From JAKFWF01 sp963741505 (GTDB lineage Bacteria > Pseudomonadota > Alphaproteobacteria > Rhizobiales > Hyphomicrobiaceae), in assembly GCA_963741505.1 (NCBI GenBank), contig CAVUIJ010000006.1:1-64000 (forward strand): 64,000 nt of DNA. Direction: 5' to 3'. The position numbers were made by a program, and so were the translations under genes. The notes under the pieces are model-generated. The model was not told the DNA's origin, did no database searches, and worked only from the letters and a program-made list of their open reading frames with translations. Position 1 is the first letter of the stretch. Every line of letters starts with the position of its first letter. Positions 1 to 7,798 of the stretch are shown piece by piece.

Positions 1-768
1 GCCGACATCGGCTACGCCGATGCGGCGCCTGTGATGAAGTTGATTTCGTCGGGCGCGAAAATGAAGGTGCTGGCCACCATCTTTCAGGGTAACCCCAACC
101 AGGTTACCGCCCTCAAGAAGACGAACCTGAAATCGATTGCCGATCTCAAGGGCCGCTCGATCGGCATGCCGAGCAGCGGATCGCAGCCGTCCATGTTCCC
201 GCTGGTGATGGCGGCGAACGGTCTGAAGGAAGGCGACGTCAAGATCGTCAATATGCCGGGCGACTCACTCGTCGCGGCATTGATGCAGGGAACGGTCGAC
301 ACCATCGCGGGATCTGTCGATTCCGATGCTTTGACGCTGAAGAGCCTCGGTGCGGAAACCACCAATTTCCTGTTCATCGATAGCGGCGCCGCAACGGTTT
401 CGACGTCGATCGTGGCCTCCGACAGCTTCCTGGCCCAGAAGCCCGAAGTGGTCAAAGCGTTCGTGGCCGCCAGCCTGAAGGGATGGTACGCCGCGATCGA
501 CGACCCGGCGGCGGCTTCGGTGGAATTGAAGAAGCTGTTTCCGGATTCGAACGAGAAGCTGGCGCCGGCACAGATCGATGCGACCAAGATGCTGATGTGC
601 GTCAACCGCGCGAAATTCGTCGGCAAGGCGACGCCTGAGCAGTGGGCGGACACGGTCAAGATCCTGTCCGAAATCAACATCCTGCCGCCCAGCACGCCAG
701 CAACGGCCTACTATACCTACGACTTCCTGCCGCCGAAGTCCGAGTTGCGCAAATGCCCGCTGCAATGA
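1..768 (+). CDS. ABC transporter substrate-binding protein, NMT1/SsuA-TauA type (5' partial)
   Basis: The frame is open from base 1, so the start and signal peptide lie outside the window; about 255 C-terminal residues are present, ending at TGA 766-768. It resembles periplasmic binding proteins of the NMT1/THI5-like family, which capture nitrate, sulfonates, pyrimidine precursors or aromatic acids for an ABC importer. Visible family features are the hinge segment LKGRSIGMPSSGSQPS, the ligand-pocket region DTIAGSVDSDALTLKSLG and a C-terminal stretch with two cysteines. The ATPase gene follows after 28 bp on the same strand, so the two belong to one operon; the permease must be upstream. The substrate cannot be read from the sequence. 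Confidence 0.85.
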   Translation, partial: ADIGYADAAPVMKLISSGAKMKVLATIFQGNPNQVTALKKTNLKSIADLKGRSIGMPSSGSQPSMFPLVMAANGLKEGDVKIVNMPGDSLVAALMQGTVDTIAGSVDSDALTLKSLGAETTNFLFIDSGAATVSTSIVASDSFLAQKPEVVKAFVAASLKGWYAAIDDPAAASVELKKLFPDSNEKLAPAQIDATKMLMCVNRAKFVGKATPEQWADTVKILSEINILPPSTPATAYYTYDFLPPKSELRKCPLQ

Positions 769-796
769 CCTACAGCTCCTCGAGGCCTCGTCCGTC

Positions 797-1618
797 ATGA
801 GCGGCGCAATTCCCTCGAGGGGCGCGCGTGGTGTCCGATTGGAGATCGACCGCGTTGGCAAGGTGTTCAGCGCGGGCACAGACGCCGAATTCGAGGCCTT
901 GCGTCCGACGACCGTCGACATTGCTCCAGGCGAGTTCGTTTCGGTCGTCGGTCCCAGCGGCTGCGGCAAGAGCACGTTGTTGCTGATGGTGGCTGGCCTG
1001 CTCGAGGCCAGTCACGGGCAGGTCCGAGTCGCCGGCAGGCCGCTTACCGGTCCAATGACCGACGTCGGCATCGCATTTCAGGATCATCTGCTGCTCGATT
1101 TCCGGACCGCCTTCGAAAACGTTCTGCTCCAAGGGATCATCCGGCGTATCCCGCTTGATCCTGTCAAGCAGCGGACCCATGAGCTTTTCGAGCGGCTTGG
1201 GCTGACCCAAGCCGGCAACCGCTATCCCCACCAGCTCTCGGGTGGGATGCGGCAGCGCGTGTCTCTGGCGCGAGCGCTGGTGCTGCGGCCATCAGTACTT
1301 CTCATGGACGAACCGTTCGGCGCTCTGGATGCACTGACCAGACTTCAGGTCCGCTATGATCTGGAGCAATTGTGGATGAGCGAGCGACCGACGGTGCTGT
1401 TCATCACGCACAGCGTCGAGGAGGCAGTCGGTCTTTCGGACCGCGTGATCGTGATGTCGCCGTCGCCCGGCACTGTCGTCGAGGAATTGCGGATCGATCT
1501 GTCGCGGCCACGACCACTGACACTCGGCGAGGAACCTGCACTGGCACGGCACGCCAAGCGAATTTATGAGCATTTCGCACGCCTCGGCGTTATCCATCGC
1601 GAGGCCTCGGGCGCTTGA
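797..1618 (+). CDS. ABC transporter ATP-binding protein, SsuB/TauB/NrtD type
   Basis: A 273-residue cytoplasmic ATPase that energises import of the ligand bound by the preceding protein. All nucleotide-binding motifs are intact: Walker A GPSGCGKST near residue 54, Q-loop in IAFQDHLLL, signature LSGGMRQRVSLARAL, Walker B VLLMDEPFGALD, and H-loop FITHSVEEAV. The EPFGALD form and the length are typical of the nitrate/sulfonate/taurine subfamily. The ATG at 797 lies 28 bp after the binding-protein stop. A second importer of the same type sits at 50092-52837, so this genome carries at least two. No permease follows, and the next kilobase has no clear gene. Confidence 0.9.
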   Translation: MSGAIPSRGARGVRLEIDRVGKVFSAGTDAEFEALRPTTVDIAPGEFVSVVGPSGCGKSTLLLMVAGLLEASHGQVRVAGRPLTGPMTDVGIAFQDHLLLDFRTAFENVLLQGIIRRIPLDPVKQRTHELFERLGLTQAGNRYPHQLSGGMRQRVSLARALVLRPSVLLMDEPFGALDALTRLQVRYDLEQLWMSERPTVLFITHSVEEAVGLSDRVIVMSPSPGTVVEELRIDLSRPRPLTLGEEPALARHAKRIYEHFARLGVIHREASGA

Positions 1619-2405
1619 CGTTCCCGGCGCGCAAATGGGCACCCGCATCCGAAACCGTTCACAATGGCTGCCGTGGCGATGACATGCCGATGTCGCTCGG
1701 TCTTGCCCAGCAGCGCAAGGTCAGAGGACAAGGGAGCGAACAACCCAGCAGCATGCCTCGATCTCGGAGCAATACTGGCTGATCGAAGCGGTCCGCTGGT
1801 AGACTGCTTTGTATAACGCTCGTCAGCCATCGTCTGACGCCGGTTCGCAGGCCTTGCAAGCAAGCGTTATGCTCCATAAATCCTTATCCGATGCGCCTCT
1901 CCCAGTCCAGTTCGAACTGGTCAGTTCGACCTTGGCGCAAGTTACCCTTGCCTATGCTACAGGGGCCGCCATGGCCGCGATCTGTATCGCGAATTTGGTG
2001 GCGGTGGCAAAAACGGCGCCTGCTCAGCCCGGATCTGCAAGGTGATTTGTCGTGACGGCTGAGGGCCGTGCTGCGTTGCCTCGACGCACCCGGCGTCGCG
2101 CATGGGATCTACAAATGGCGGCGGGCACAGACCGTGAGGTGATCCTGATCAACGAGCGACGGGGCCGCTGGCTCGGTTCATGCTGGCCAAATCCTAACCC
2201 GAACTTCTTACAGGCGCGGGGATCGTCATCGCTCGGCCGCGGCCGCCCGCTGCGTCACGCCCCTTTGAGAAGGTCGGGCCAGCGGAACTCGCAAGATGCT
2301 TTGCATTCGTTGGTCGCCATGCGTCCCACACAGCCCGGCTGCCCGCGTCAGCGGCTGACCGCCACCGCCCGAACCGGCTATGCAGGCGTCGTTGAGTTGG
2401 GCCTA
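1619..2405. other. 787-bp stretch without a recognisable gene
   Basis: Short open frames exist here (for example 78 codons at 1809-2045 and the start of a 156-codon frame at 2052), but none has a recognisable motif, a convincing ribosome binding site or consistent coding character, and frames on both strands are equally open. Base composition is somewhat less GC-rich than in the flanking genes, notably around 1790-1990. It may be the remains of a decayed gene or inserted DNA next to the inverted-repeat element at 2406-2532. I assign no function. Confidence 0.5.
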
Positions 2406-2532
2406 GTACCCCGAAATTATACTTGGATAGCACACATGACGATCGAGGATGCTCGCCGACGGCGTCGCGCTCCTGGCGGATCGCCTCGCGGTTCCGCGAT
2501 CAGGTGTACTATCCAAGTATGATTCCGGGTAC
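2406..2532. repeat. 127-bp MITE-like inverted-repeat element flanked by TA
   Basis: The two ends are near-mirror images. The left arm, 2406-2435, reads inward from GTACCC and contains the 12-mer ATACTTGGATAG. The right arm, 2504-2532, contains the exact reverse complement of that 12-mer and ends in GGGTAC. About 25 of 30 positions pair. Both ends abut a TA dinucleotide (2404-2405 and 2533-2534), the target duplication expected for IS630/Tc1-mariner-type transposition. The core is GC-rich and partly self-complementary, so short arginine-rich peptides appear in both strands. No transposase is encoded, so this would be a non-autonomous element. It ends 25 bp before the start of the DMT transporter gene. 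Confidence 0.7.
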
Positions 2533-2557
2533 TAGCCCGGCACAGTGAAGAGCCCAA

Positions 2558-3505
2558 ATGCTGCGATCTGTTAGCGAAGCAAATTCGACCACAACTCCCG
2601 CCACGCCGCCGACGGCCGGCCGCAACCGCATGCAAGCGATCGGATTGATGATCCTCGCCGTGTCGATGTTTGCCTGCGTCGACGCCACGGCCAAGTACCT
2701 CGTCACCCGGGCCCACCTGCCGCTGGTGCAGGTGGTGTGGATGCGCTTCCTTGGCCAGTTCGCCATGATCGTGCTGGCGGTCGGGCTCATCAGCCTGCCG
2801 CGCCTGATCGCGACCAGAAAGCTCGGTGCCCAGTTGTTCCGCTCGGGCCTCCTGCTGGCCTCGACCTTGCTCAATTTTGCGGCCCTGCAGACACTGCGCC
2901 TCGACCAGACGCTGACCATCCAGTTCCTGGCACCGCTGATGGTGGCGCTCGCCGCCGGGCCGCTGCTCGGGGAGTGGGTGGGATGGCGGCGCCTGCTCGC
3001 GATCATTACCGGCTTTATCGGCATCCTGATCGTCATCCGGCCGGGCTTCGAGACGGTGCCGACGGGGATGCTGTTCGCGCTCGGCTGCATGCTTGCCTAT
3101 ACGTGCTTCATGCTGATCACGCGCTACATATCGGCCCACGATCCCGCAGACGTGACGCTGACCTATTCCATGCTCGCCGGTGTTGTGCTGATGGCGCCGT
3201 TCGCGATCAGCGGCTGGGTCTGGCCGGCGGACCCGCTGAGCTGGCTGCTGGTGGTGAGCCTCGGCTTCTGGGCAGCACTCAGTCACTTCGTTTTCATTGT
3301 CGCCTACCGATGGGCGCCGGCGTCTACGCTGGCACCGTTCATCTACACTCAACTGCTGGCGATGACGGTCTTGGGCTTCACCGTGTTCGGCGACCTGCCC
3401 GATCAGTGGACGCTGGTCGGCTCGGCGATCGTGGTCGCGTCGGGCATCTACCTTGTGCACCGCGAACGGGTGAAGAAGGTGCCGCACTCGTTGCCGCTAA
3501 AGTGA
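2558..3505 (+). CDS. DMT-family transporter with EamA repeats
   Basis: A 315-residue integral inner-membrane protein of the drug/metabolite transporter superfamily, with about ten hydrophobic helices arranged as two EamA repeats. The first begins around residue 27 (MQAIGLMILAVSMFACVDA) and the second around residue 170 (GMLFALGCMLAYTCFMLITR). The hydrophilic N-terminal 25 residues are rich in Ser, Thr and Pro. Members export amino acids, metabolites or drugs; the substrate here is unknown. Length is normal for the family. It is a single gene between a mobile element and the convergent pho operon, and its promoter must lie in or upstream of the element at 2406-2532. Confidence 0.88.
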   Translation: MLRSVSEANSTTTPATPPTAGRNRMQAIGLMILAVSMFACVDATAKYLVTRAHLPLVQVVWMRFLGQFAMIVLAVGLISLPRLIATRKLGAQLFRSGLLLASTLLNFAALQTLRLDQTLTIQFLAPLMVALAAGPLLGEWVGWRRLLAIITGFIGILIVIRPGFETVPTGMLFALGCMLAYTCFMLITRYISAHDPADVTLTYSMLAGVVLMAPFAISGWVWPADPLSWLLVVSLGFWAALSHFVFIVAYRWAPASTLAPFIYTQLLAMTVLGFTVFGDLPDQWTLVGSAIVVASGIYLVHRERVKKVPHSLPLK

Positions 3506-3594
3506 TATCTTTCTGATTGCGGCATCCAACACCGCCAACGCGGAGCCGGCGGGCATGGTACCAGGCTGAATCCCGGCACCTTCGAACAGCGCAA

Positions 3595-4287
3595 TCACCC
3601 GCCGCCGAAGTCCAGCATATAGCCGGAGCCGCGCACCGTGCGAACGGGGTCGGTATCCTTGCCTCGCACTAGCGCCTTGCGGAGGCGGCCAATGTGCACG
3701 TCGACGGTGCGCTCGTCGACGTACGTCTCGCGTCCCCACACGCCGTCGAGCAGTTGTGCCCGCGACAGCACTCGTCCGCGGCTCTCGAGCAGGAACTCAA
3801 GCAGACGGAACTCTGTCGGTCCGAGCCGCACTTGGCGCGGCCCGCGCGTGACCCGGTGCGCCGCCCGGTCGAGGGTGATATCGCCGAGGGAGAGTACGTC
3901 GGCAATCCGTTCGGGTGCAGCGCGGCGCAGGATCGCCCGCACCCGCGCCATCAACTCCGGCAGCGAGAACGGTTTGACGACGTAGTCGTCGGCGCCGATC
4001 GAAAGGCCGCGGATGCGATCGGCCTCTTCGCCGCGCGCGGTCAGCATCAGGATCGGCACATTGCGGCTGTCGGGCCGCGCCCGGAGGCGCCGGCAGATTT
4101 CGATGCCGGACACCTCCGGCAGCATCCAATCGAGCACGACGAGATCCGGGCGCTCCTCCGCCACCAACACCTCGGCCTCGTCGCCGCGCGCGGTGTGACG
4201 CACGGCATAGCCCTCGGCTTCGAGGTTGTAGCGCAGCAACTCGACGAGCGCCGCCTCATCCTCGACGATCAGCACCTTCGCTGTCAT
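3595..4287 (-). CDS. phoB: Phosphate regulon response regulator PhoB
   Basis: A 230-residue OmpR/PhoB-class response regulator. The receiver domain covers residues 1-120, with the acidic pair in VEDE, the phospho-acceptor Asp in LVVLDWMLPEVSG, the Thr in MLTARGEE and the Lys in YVVKPFS. The C-terminal winged helix covers about 130-228 and includes the RTVDVHIGRLRKAL recognition segment and the RGSGYMLDF wing. ATG 4287 is preferred over a TTG two codons upstream because it lies 2 bp after the phoU stop. It is the last gene of the phoR-pstSCAB-phoU-phoB cluster. Phosphorylated PhoB would bind PHO boxes and activate phosphate-starvation genes; its cognate kinase is the phoR gene at 8977-10285. 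Confidence 0.95.
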   Translation of the reverse strand: MTAKVLIVEDEAALVELLRYNLEAEGYAVRHTARGDEAEVLVAEERPDLVVLDWMLPEVSGIEICRRLRARPDSRNVPILMLTARGEEADRIRGLSIGADDYVVKPFSLPELMARVRAILRRAAPERIADVLSLGDITLDRAAHRVTRGPRQVRLGPTEFRLLEFLLESRGRVLSRAQLLDGVWGRETYVDERTVDVHIGRLRKALVRGKDTDPVRTVRGSGYMLDFGGG

Positions 4288-4289
4288 CG

Positions 4290-5000
4290 TCAATCCCGCT
4301 GGATCAGCGTTGAACTGGTGGTGTCGCCCTTCGGGCGATCGTCGGTGATCGCGGTGCCGTGCACAAGGTAATGCACGGTCTCGGCGATATTGGTGGTGTG
4401 GTCGCCGATGCGTTCCAAGTTCTTGGCGCCGAACAGAAGGTGCGTCGAAAGCCCGATGTTGCGCGGATCTTCCATCATGTAGGTCAGAAGCTCGCGGAAC
4501 AGGGAATTGTACATTGCGTCGAGCTGCTCGTCGTTGCGCCAGACGGCGAGCGCCTTGTCGGCATCGCGCTCGGCGAAGGCATCGAGGGCGTCCTTCAGTT
4601 GCCGCAGCGCCAGTTCGACCATGTGGCCAAGACCGAGCAGCAGGGGCTTGGGATGGCTCTCGCCGGCGATCGCCAGTGCCCGCTTGGCGATGTTCTTGGC
4701 GAAATCGCCGATCCGCTCGAGGTCGGCGGCGATCTTCAAGCCCGCCATGATGTGACGCAGGTCGTCGGCAACCGGCTGGCGCTTGGCGATCACCAGCACT
4801 GCGTGATCGTCGATCTCGCGCTGCAGCACGTCGATCGCCTTGTCGCTGGCGATTGCTGCCTCGGCGAGCTTGGGGTCGCGCCGGTTGAGCGCGTCGAACG
4901 ACTGGCCGAGCAGCCGCTCGACCAGCCCGCCCATCTGCGCGATGCGGTTGTCAAGCAGCGTCAACTCGTCCTCGAACGACTTCACCGTGTGCTGTGTCAT
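4290..5000 (-). CDS. phoU: Phosphate signalling complex protein PhoU
   Basis: A 236-residue, all-helical cytoplasmic protein made of two PhoU repeats. Characteristic metal-binding stretches are present: KRQPVADDLRHIMAGLKIA followed by DLERIGDFAKNIA in the first repeat, and GAKNLERIGDHTTNIAETV in the second. PhoU links the transport state of PstSCAB to PhoR and keeps the regulon off when phosphate is plentiful. The gene is between pstB (34 bp upstream) and phoB (2 bp downstream), the usual order in alphaproteobacteria. The C-terminal tail of about 20 residues after the second repeat is hydrophilic and slightly longer than in E. coli. Confidence 0.96.
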   Translation of the reverse strand: MTQHTVKSFEDELTLLDNRIAQMGGLVERLLGQSFDALNRRDPKLAEAAIASDKAIDVLQREIDDHAVLVIAKRQPVADDLRHIMAGLKIAADLERIGDFAKNIAKRALAIAGESHPKPLLLGLGHMVELALRQLKDALDAFAERDADKALAVWRNDEQLDAMYNSLFRELLTYMMEDPRNIGLSTHLLFGAKNLERIGDHTTNIAETVHYLVHGTAITDDRPKGDTTSSTLIQRD

Positions 5001-5034
5001 GTCGAATGTCCTTGCTGCCAGCCGGTTCGAGAGA

Positions 5035-5823
5035 TCAACCGAACCGGCCGGTGATGTAGTCCTGGGTGCGCTTGTTCTTCGGCCGCGTGAAAATGTTGTC
5101 GGTCTCGCCGAACTCGATCACCTCGCCCAGGTACATGAAGGCGGTGAACTGCGACACCCGAGCGGCCTGCTGCATGTTGTGGGTGACGATCGCGATCGTG
5201 TAGTCGCTCCGCAATTCGTCGATCAGCTCCTCGATCCTGGCGGTCGAGATCGGGTCGAGCGCCGAGCACGGCTCGTCGAACAGGATCACGTCGGGCTTGA
5301 TCGCAACCGTGCGCGCGATGCACAGCCGCTGCTGCTGGCCACCCGACAGGCTCAAGCCGCTGGCATTGAGCTTGTCCTTGACCTCGTTCCACAACGCCGC
5401 CTTCTGCAGCGCCTGCTCGACGATGGCGTCGATATCGGCCTTCGGCAGCTTCTCGTACAGGCGGACGCCGAACGCAATATTCTCGTAGATCGTCATCGGG
5501 AACGGCGTCGGCTTCTGGAACACCATGCCGATGCGCGAGCGCAGCAGGTTCAAGTCCTGGTCGGGGGACAGGATGTTCTCGCCCTCGAACATCACCTCGC
5601 CCTCGGCACGCTGGCCGGGATAGAGGTCGTACATCCGGTTCATCACCCTGAGCAACGTCGACTTGCCGCAGCCCGACGGACCAATGAAGGCGGTGACCTG
5701 ACGATCATACAGCGGCAGCGTGATGCCCTTCAGCGCCATGTTGTCGCCGTAGAAGAACTTGAGGTCCTTGATCGCGATCTTGGCCGGCAGCGTTTGAGTG
5801 CCAAGCGGAGCCATCATGTTCAT
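5035..5823 (-). CDS. pstB: Phosphate ABC transporter ATP-binding protein PstB
   Basis: A 262-residue ATPase of the high-affinity phosphate importer. Motifs: Walker A GPSGCGKST, the PstB-typical LRVMNRMYDLYPG segment, Q-loop region GMVFQKPTPFPMTIYEN, signature LSGGQQQRLCIARTVA, Walker B VILFDEPCSALDP, and H-loop IVTHNMQQAARVS. The EPCSALDPIST and TPFPMSIY-like strings are diagnostic of PstB. The ATG at 5823 overlaps the pstA stop by 4 bp, so translation is coupled. The same frame stays open upstream through pstA, but the family match begins at this ATG. Confidence 0.97.
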   Translation of the reverse strand: MNMMAPLGTQTLPAKIAIKDLKFFYGDNMALKGITLPLYDRQVTAFIGPSGCGKSTLLRVMNRMYDLYPGQRAEGEVMFEGENILSPDQDLNLLRSRIGMVFQKPTPFPMTIYENIAFGVRLYEKLPKADIDAIVEQALQKAALWNEVKDKLNASGLSLSGGQQQRLCIARTVAIKPDVILFDEPCSALDPISTARIEELIDELRSDYTIAIVTHNMQQAARVSQFTAFMYLGEVIEFGETDNIFTRPKNKRTQDYITGRFG

Positions 5824-6671
5824 TTGTGTTGTCCTGCGGATCCGAGCCAGCGGGCAATGATGCTGAGTGCCAGCACTGTGAAGGTGATGATCAGGGCGCC
5901 GACCCAGGCAAGACGCTGCCAGTCGGCATAGGGGCTCAGCGCGAACTGGAAGATCACGGCTGGCAAACTCGCCATCGGTGCGTTGAGATTCAAGCTGAAG
6001 AACTGGTTGTTGAGGGCAGTGAACAGCAACGGCGCGGTCTCGCCGCTGATCCGCGCGATGGCCAGCAGAACGCCGGTGAGGATACCGGCCCGCGCAGCCT
6101 TGTAGGCAACCCGCTTGATGACCAGTGACCGCGGCATGCCGAGGGAACTCGCCGCCTCGCGCAGCGGATTTGGCACCAGCATCAGCATGTCTTCCGTCGT
6201 GCGCACCACGATCGGGATCACCAGGACGGCGAGCGAGACGGCGCCGGCCAGCGCCGAGAAGTGCCCGAGCGGCGCCACCAGGATGGTGTAGACGAACAGG
6301 CCCATCACGATCGACGGCGCACTGAGCAGGATGTCGTTGATGAAGCGCACCACCATGGCGAGTTTGGTGTGCCGGCCGTACTCGGCGAGATAGGTGCCGG
6401 CCAGGATGCCGACCGGCGTGCCGATGGCGACGCCCAGCGCTGTCATGATCAAGCTGCCGACGATGGCATTGGCCAGGCCGCCATCGGCGCCAGGTGGCGG
6501 TGTCATCTCGGTGAACACGCTTGGCGACAAGCCGCCAAAGCCCTTGGCGAACAATGTCGACAGAATGATCAAGAGCACGCTGATGCCGAGGGCGGCGGCC
6601 GACCAGCACAAGGCCATGGTGATCGTGTTGCTGCGCTTGCGGGACGCATATCTTGCCTGGTCGAGAGCCAT
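5820..6671 (-). CDS. pstA: Phosphate ABC transporter permease PstA
   Basis: A 283-residue inner-membrane permease with six predicted helices and a periplasmic loop after the first (KGFGGLSPSVFTEMTPPPGA), as in PstA. The cytoplasmic coupling loop containing EAASSLGMPRSLVIKRVAYKAA contacts PstB. The first helix follows a short basic N-terminus. It pairs with PstC to form the channel. The start is 1 bp after the pstC stop, and the stop overlaps the pstB start, so pstC-pstA-pstB are tightly coupled. Confidence 0.96.
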   Translation of the reverse strand: MALDQARYASRKRSNTITMALCWSAAALGISVLLIILSTLFAKGFGGLSPSVFTEMTPPPGADGGLANAIVGSLIMTALGVAIGTPVGILAGTYLAEYGRHTKLAMVVRFINDILLSAPSIVMGLFVYTILVAPLGHFSALAGAVSLAVLVIPIVVRTTEDMLMLVPNPLREAASSLGMPRSLVIKRVAYKAARAGILTGVLLAIARISGETAPLLFTALNNQFFSLNLNAPMASLPAVIFQFALSPYADWQRLAWVGALIITFTVLALSIIARWLGSAGQHK

Positions 6672-6672
6672 G

Positions 6673-7668
6673 TCAGCGCCCCGCCTTCTGGTCGAGCCGC
6701 AACAGCAACAGCCGGGCGCAGGCGAGAACGATGAACGTGATCATGAACAGGATCAGGCCGAGCGCGATCAGGGACGAGGTGTAGAGATCGCCGACGGCTT
6801 CGGTGAACTCGTTGGCAATGGTGGCCGAGATCGTCGTGCCCGGCGCCAGGATCGAGCCGGAGATGCGGTGCGCGTTGCCGATCACGAAGGTCACGGCCAT
6901 GGTCTCGCCCAGCGCCCGGCCGAGGCCCAGCATGACGCCGCCGATGACGCCGACCCGCGTGTACGGCAGGACGATGTTGCGCACCACTTCCCAGGTGGTG
7001 AAGCCGAGCCCGTAGGCGCTCTCTTTCAGCACCGGCGGGACGGTGGCGAACACATCGCGGCTGATGGCGGTGATGAACGGCAGCACCATGATGGCGAGGA
7101 TCAACGACGCGGTCAGAATGCCGATGCCATAGGGCGGACCGGCAAATAGCGTCGACAGCACCGGCACGTTCTCGAACGTCGCGATCAACGGCGGCTGCAC
7201 GTATTGCTGCAGGAATGGCGCGAATACGAACAGGCCCCAGATGCCGTAGATGATGCTCGGGATGCCAGCCAGCAACTCGATCGCGGTGCCGATCGGCCGG
7301 CGCAGCTTCAGCGGGCACAGCTCGGTCAGGAAGATCGCAATACCGAGGCCGATCGGCACCGCGATCAGCATGGCGATGGCCGAGGTGACGAGGGTGCCGA
7401 AGATCGGCGACAAGGCGCCGAACTGCTCTGTTACTGGGTTCCAAGACCCGCCGACGAAAAAGCCGAGGCCAAAGGTGCGCCATGCCGGCCATGATCCGGC
7501 GACAAGCGACACGAACACGCCACCAAGGACAAGCAGGACGGTGAACGCGGCACCGAAGGTGGTCCAGCGGAAAAGGTCGTCACCAAGCCTCAGCCCAGCC
7601 AGAACTTTGGCCCGACTGGCAGAGGCAGCGCTCGGCCCTCGGGAGAGTGGCTCGGCTACATCGACCAT
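6673..7668 (-). CDS. pstC: Phosphate ABC transporter permease PstC
   Basis: A 331-residue permease counted from ATG 7668; an in-frame TTG at 7695 would add nine residues but lacks support. It has six or seven hydrophobic helices, the first near residue 45 (FTVLLVLGGVFVSLVAG). The periplasmic segment around PAWRTFGLGFFVGGSWNPV and the coupling loop LKESAYGLGFTTWEVVRNIV are both PstC-like. It forms the transmembrane pore with PstA. It lies 130 bp downstream of pstS; a strong GC hairpin at 7759-7789 sits in that gap and probably sets the ratio of binding protein to permease. Confidence 0.96.
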   Translation of the reverse strand: MVDVAEPLSRGPSAASASRAKVLAGLRLGDDLFRWTTFGAAFTVLLVLGGVFVSLVAGSWPAWRTFGLGFFVGGSWNPVTEQFGALSPIFGTLVTSAIAMLIAVPIGLGIAIFLTELCPLKLRRPIGTAIELLAGIPSIIYGIWGLFVFAPFLQQYVQPPLIATFENVPVLSTLFAGPPYGIGILTASLILAIMVLPFITAISRDVFATVPPVLKESAYGLGFTTWEVVRNIVLPYTRVGVIGGVMLGLGRALGETMAVTFVIGNAHRISGSILAPGTTISATIANEFTEAVGDLYTSSLIALGLILFMITFIVLACARLLLLRLDQKAGR

Positions 7669-7758
7669 TTGAACTCCGGCATTCTGCGCCCGCAACTTAC
7701 TTCAAATGACCCGACATTATCCACAACTGGCAAATCGCACGAACCAAGCCGCTTGTTG

Positions 7759-7789
7759 CCCTCCCCCCCGCCGCTTCGGGGGAGAGGGG
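7759..7789 (-). terminator. GC-rich stem-loop between pstS and pstC
   Basis: The stretch forms a strong hairpin (CCCTCCCCC paired with GGGGGAGAGGG, one bulge, loop of about ten bases) just after the pstS stop codon. There is no run of T on the minus strand after it, so it is more likely an RNA-stabilising or partly attenuating structure than a full terminator. Such hairpins after a binding-protein gene commonly raise its expression above that of the permease genes; that role is inferred. Confidence 0.5.
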
Positions 7790-7798
7790 ACTGCAGCC

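Noticed and set aside
2417..3487. Long minus-strand open frame opposite the DMT transporter
   Set aside because: It is rich in Arg, His and Gln with no motif; it mirrors a clear ten-helix transporter on the plus strand and is a by-product of high GC.
3497..3600. Short minus-strand reading after phoB that looks coding (GIQPGTMPAGSALAVLDAAI)
   Set aside because: It has no start or ribosome binding site of its own and is under 40 codons outside the phoB overlap.
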